From the NCBI GenBank assembly GCA_030674155.1, contig CM060320.1, positions 32,424,676 through 32,442,175 on the forward strand: a stretch of DNA of 17,500 bases, written 5' to 3'. The notes beneath the pieces were generated by a model, which was not told the DNA's origin, did no database searches, and saw only the letters and a program-made list of their open reading frames with translations. The translations under genes were made by a program, and so were the position numbers. The DNA comes from Stramonita haemastoma. Lineage: Eukaryota; Mollusca; Gastropoda; Neogastropoda; Muricidae. How positions within the stretch are numbered: position 1 is the first letter of the stretch; each line of letters opens with the position of its first letter. Shown here in pieces: positions 13,774-17,500 of the stretch.

Positions 13774-13954
13774 CTGAAAGCAAAGCTGAAAGGTTAGAGA
13801 CGGCAAACTCTAAACACAGTTGGAAAAGTTTGGAATCCCTGAACTAATAAACAAATGAAAACAAAACAAAACAAAACAACCCCCCCCCCTCCCACATTGC
13901 GAAACAAAATATAGAGTACGTATGGCTACTCATAAGCCAAGAACAAAGGAATTT

Positions 13955-14183
13955 ATTTATTTATTTATTTGTTTATTTATCTATTTATTCTTTTATATCG
14001 AGGACAATGGAATAAGCACTCATGGGCTTTTTTTTTTTTTACATCCAGTCCCCGTGTGTGTATGCAGTTTTGTAAATCTTGTCATCTGTTCCCACCGGCA
14101 CACAATGGCCTACTCTTACGAAAAGCGGAACAGGATTTAATGTGTGTGCAAAATGTTTTGCGTGTGTTCGCACAAGGGGCCTC
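13955..14183 (-). mobile_element. SINE family A copy, inverted, 5'-truncated
   Basis: Reverse complement of the body and tail of 13425-13773, beginning with (ttta)n, then ttatatcgaggacaatgg and ccagtccccgtgtgtg. A 7-base ggaattt at 13948-13954 and 14184-14190 may be its target duplication. It faces the copy at 13425-13773. Confidence 0.8.
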
Positions 14184-14266
14184 GGAATTTCAGCAGGCAG
14201 CTGTTGTGTCAGAGTAACCCTTGCCTCCCAGGTGCTGTATCTTAACCGTCATGTGCATAGAATGCT

Positions 14267-14269
<3 letters not shown>

Positions 14270-14339
<70 letters not shown>

Positions 14340-14462
14340 GCGCGCGCGCGCATACACACACACACACACATGCACGCTCTCACACACACGCGCATACACA
14401 CACACAGACGCGCGCGCGCTCTCACACACACGCGCACACGCATTTACGCACTGACACACGCA
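14270..14462. repeat. (CA)n/(CG)n compound microsatellite
   Basis: About 27 CA units, about 14 CG units, then mixed acaca, gcgcgc, ctctcacaca and acgcgcaca motifs. Confidence 0.95.
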
Positions 14463-14493
14463 TTTTTTGTTTGTTTGATTGTTTTTGCAGGGT

Positions 14494-14515
14494 GGTGGTG
14501 GTGGTGGTGGTGGTG
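14494..14515. repeat. (GGT)n microsatellite
   Basis: Seven GGT units on the plus strand. Confidence 0.9.
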
Positions 14516-14615
14516 TTATCTATCTATTGAGTTTTAACTGTTTGCATAGTTTCTTTTTTTTTTTGTTCTTAAAAAAAAGTAACTTGGCCATTTGATGTAA
14601 GTAATTTGATATCTT

Positions 14616-14618
<3 letters not shown>

Positions 14619-14709
<91 letters not shown>

Positions 14710-14850
14710 CGCACGCACGCATGCACGCACGCACGCACACACACACAACACACCACGCACGAGCACGCGCGTACACACACATACACACACACACACACAC
14801 ACAACACACGCATGCACGCATGCACGCATGCACACATACACACATACATG
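14619..14850. repeat. (CA)n with CACG/CATG variants
   Basis: Pure CA to about 14701, then acgcacgc, acgcatgc and cacgagcacgcgcg units ending with atacaca. This is microsatellite decay and expansion rather than coding sequence. Confidence 0.95.
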
Positions 14851-14889
14851 CTTTTTTTTCATCCGGTCCTTACCCTGATTAGGTAGGGA

Positions 14890-15201
14890 CTATCAGCAAA
14901 ACAAACAAAACAAAAAAAGAAGACCCCTAAAAAAAAACCAACAGAAAAACAACAAAAAACAACAAAAAAACAACAACAACAACAACCAACCCCCCCCCCA
15001 CCACCAACAATAACAAGAATTCAACATATGATTAAAAAAAAAAAAGGATATAAATGTGTAATCAACATCGCATGAACTCCAAATGACCTGAACATTAATA
15101 TCAAAACAGATACATTGATTACAACAGATTTGTGAAAAGAGATAAATATGTTTTTAATAAACACATACATACTGATGAGGACTTAGTACACTACATACCC
15201 T

Positions 15202-15203
<2 letters not shown>
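14890..15203. other. A/C-rich low-complexity and unassigned sequence
   Basis: aac and aaac runs to about 15005, then A/T-rich sequence. No gene, RNA or element recognised. Confidence 0.5.

Positions 15204-15270
<67 letters not shown>
15204..15270. repeat. (GA)n microsatellite
   Basis: About 30 GA units with one GG break near the end. Confidence 0.97.
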
Positions 15271-15535
15271 CACCTTCAGGTAATATCATAACATTATTAT
15301 GAGAACAAACCAGATGGCAAAATCTGACAAAATGGTCACAGTAACACCTTTAAAATTTAAAACAACAACAACAACACTATCAATGAATCATATCAAGTTA
15401 CAACATGCCAAAGATATGGAATAATGTTAACAAAACAAAACAAAACTGTAAAGTACTTCAAACCAATCATATTGCCCACAATCTAGTCATGTGCAAATGC
15501 ATGATATCCACTTTTCAGATAACAGATAACAGATC

Positions 15536-15557
15536 AGAGAGAGAGAAAGAGAGAGAT
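15536..15557. repeat. Short (GA)n at LINE 3' end
   Basis: gagagagagaaagagagaga directly beside the LINE 3' end; on the LINE strand it is (TC)n following the element's terminus. Confidence 0.85.
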
Positions 15558-17500
15558 TCGATTGGGATGGTTTATTCATTTATAGGCCAAGGCCCCTTAT
15601 GAAGGGGTATACGAACATGATAAACAAATGCAGTAAGCTCAAAATACACAAAAAATAAATACATACTGATTGCATGTGACAAAAGAAAATTTCTTACGAC
15701 ATAGCAAGGTCTCTAAGCTTAAATGCTTTGTATAAATACAAGGCAAAATTACTGACCACTTCAGGGTAAGTTGATGACATCAACAAGGTTAATTTAAACA
15801 TTGATGGCTCTCTATAGTATTTGGGCTTGATAAACTGTTCTCGAATGGTTGTTAGAAGAGGGCAACAAAGAAGAAAGTGAACTTCATTTTCTTCTGCCTC
15901 TTTACATAGACGGCAAATTAAATCATCATTATTAGCATTTCTATATGGGTAATAATGAACAGCTAATTCCATACACCTAATCTAAACCTTGTTGTTATAA
16001 ACATTAAATGTTTATCCATATCCAGCTTTAAATATGGCTTTAAATCAGAAAGGCTGCAAAAATGTCTGTAGATTGTAAACCTATCACTATTCTGAATATG
16101 ATCAGACCATTTCTGCCAAGAACAATCTACTAAACATTGATGGGAAAAACGTACAAAACTATCAACACAGCCAAGACCTTGACTTTGTCAAACAAAGCCA
16201 AACCCATATTCAAACAAACATACACGAACTTTGGTTACCCAATTTTCTTTACCTCTAGCATCTAAACTATGTAACATGTCGTATGCGGGTATTCTATCAC
16301 TAGTCATATGTAGTAATTTGAACTAGTAGCGAATGCAATTAACAGCCGATACTATGTAAATGGGGTGGCGGTTCTTTCCCCGTAAACTAAGTCATTGAGA
16401 GTTTGCTTATGGACACCTAAATATCTCTTTAAGGCAAAAGTATGAACATGTTCATAGTGGACTGCAGCTTTTTCTAGCCCCCATAATTCAGAACCATACT
16501 GCATGATGGGCTGAACTTGGGCATCAAATAACCTAATAAACACCTTAAAGGAATTATTGTCAAGTGTTCTAGCTTTTTCATAATAAATAACAACGCATTT
16601 TTGGCCCTACTTGCAAGATTTTTATGCGCTCCACTAAAACTCAAACGAGTAGAAAAGAATATTCCTAGATATTTATAAACATTCACTACTGGCATTAACA
16701 CTCCATTATAAACCCACCTTTCTCTTACGCTAAGATAACATCCCTTCCGAAATACTATAATGTTACTTTTATTCATATTAACTTTTAACTGAAGTTTTGC
16801 AGCTGAATGATGCAAGTTGTTAAGTTGTGTCTGCAAACCTGTCACAGTCTCTGACATTAGAATGACATTGTCAGCTAACAAAAGTATAAGCAATTCAAAA
16901 GCATCTATTGATAATAAAGCCCCATGTCTTCCATTATTAATAACTTCTATTGCTAACTCATTAATGAACAGTGAAAACAAAACTGGGCTGCAGGCATCCC
17001 CCTGTTTCACACCAGCAGTACAATTAATGTAATCAGTTAATTTATCACCCCAATGAACTCTAGCTTTTACAGAATTATACATGCTTCTAACAAATCTATA
17101 AAGTTTACCTTTAATACCATTCTTATCCAAAACAGACCAAAGAATACTACGATTAATGGAGTCCAAGGCTTTCTCAAAGTCAATAAAAGCAGCATATAGT
17201 TTTCGATTATGTGCAAATTGCTTTTGAACAAGTGCCAGTAAGGTAAACATATGGTCTACAGTTGAATATCCACTTTTAAACCCAGCCTGATGATCACCTG
17301 TAATGTTGTTTTCATCTACCCATTCTTGTAAAGGTTTATTGATAATTATTCCATAAAGTTTACTGCTTACATCATTAAGTGACTACTTTTATGTTGATTA
17401 CTGTAAACATCATCTGAAAGGACATCTGGAGAAATATTGGCAGTTCTACTGTTCAAGTCACCATTTAATATAACATATACATCAAGTGATAACAAACAAT
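15558..17500 (-). pseudogene. Degenerate non-LTR retrotransposon (LINE), runs past window edge
   Basis: LINEs copy their RNA into DNA at a nicked target using an endonuclease and reverse transcriptase. Here the minus strand shows, in order: an endonuclease remnant (LNGDFNSRTA, near 17460), RT fingers and palm (LYGIIINKPLQEW, GDHQAGFKSGYST, AFIDFEKALDSIN, AGVKQGDACSPVLFSLFINE), the catalytic box as LLADNV where DD is expected, MPVVNVYKYLGIFFS, VQPIMQYGSELWG, and a C-terminal cysteine region (LICRLCKEAEENEVHFLLC). Breaks: a frameshift near 16565, TAG at 16325, TGA at 16190 and a one-base frameshift near 15970. The 3' UTR ends with ATAAGGGGCCTTGGCC and AATAAA. It is dead by several criteria. Clade is uncertain among APE-type LINEs. 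Confidence 0.9.

Noticed and set aside
13377..13806. Overlapping open frames of 60-105 codons
   Set aside because: They fall within a SINE family A copy; similar peptides appear wherever the SINE occurs (3509-3915, 7431-7728, 13922-14217).
14874..14889. 16-nt microexon on the minus strand
   Set aside because: It has a strong pyrimidine tract and a GTAAGG donor, but it is too short to judge coding and no neighbouring exon was found to join.

Overview
The window looks like nuclear DNA of a gastropod mollusc. The evidence is a spliced intron-rich gene, very dense (CA)n, (AT)n and (GA)n microsatellites, Pol III SINEs of kinds I associate with snail genomes, and a decayed LINE. No bacterial, phage or organellar features were seen. 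The genus cannot be named from the sequence.

Positions 1-8284, minus strand: the 5' part and middle of a gamma-butyrobetaine dioxygenase-like gene (TauD/TfdA 2-oxoglutarate/Fe(II) oxygenase, the family of BBOX1 and TMLHE). I reconstructed it by hand from splice sites, reading phase and family resemblance. Coding exons, in transcript order, are 8269-8149 (start codon, mitochondrial-type leader), 6685-6592, 4665-4523, 4153-4098, 3885-3810, 2605-2561, 1409-1285 (first two iron ligands, HxD), 778-638 and 230-170, perhaps continuing at 29-1. The C-terminal exons, with the last iron ligand, lie beyond the left edge. The exon for the family's N-terminal WLRDNC/Cys region, expected between 6592 and 4665, was not found, and direct splicing there would create a stop. 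Optional exons (7337-7243 and 597-535) suggest alternative transcripts.

Introns and flanks are full of repeats. A tRNA-type SINE family (here 'A') has six copies with two different 3' tails. One copy (2921-3413) is split by a second SINE (3057-3349) flanked by a perfect 13-bp target duplication. Other SINEs lie at 10831-11091, at 11969-12365, and at about 10100-10385, the last with a 5S rRNA-like promoter block. A LINE C-terminal fragment with a tandem duplication lies at 1494-1836. Microsatellites fill much of 4829-7178.

Positions 8285-15555: mostly intergenic or intronic repeats. Two exon-like blocks on the minus strand (11814-11772 and 10074-10017) join in frame and may belong to an upstream gene or to a 5' leader of the dioxygenase gene.

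Positions 15558-17500, minus strand: a dead LINE retaining the end of its endonuclease region, its reverse transcriptase and its C-terminal zinc-knuckle region. It has stops, frameshifts, a lost catalytic Asp and an internal endonuclease/RT deletion. No wholly new system is evident. The most interesting points are the gene's alternative exons and missing exon, the nested SINE, the two-tailed SINE family and the tRNA/5S-like SINE.
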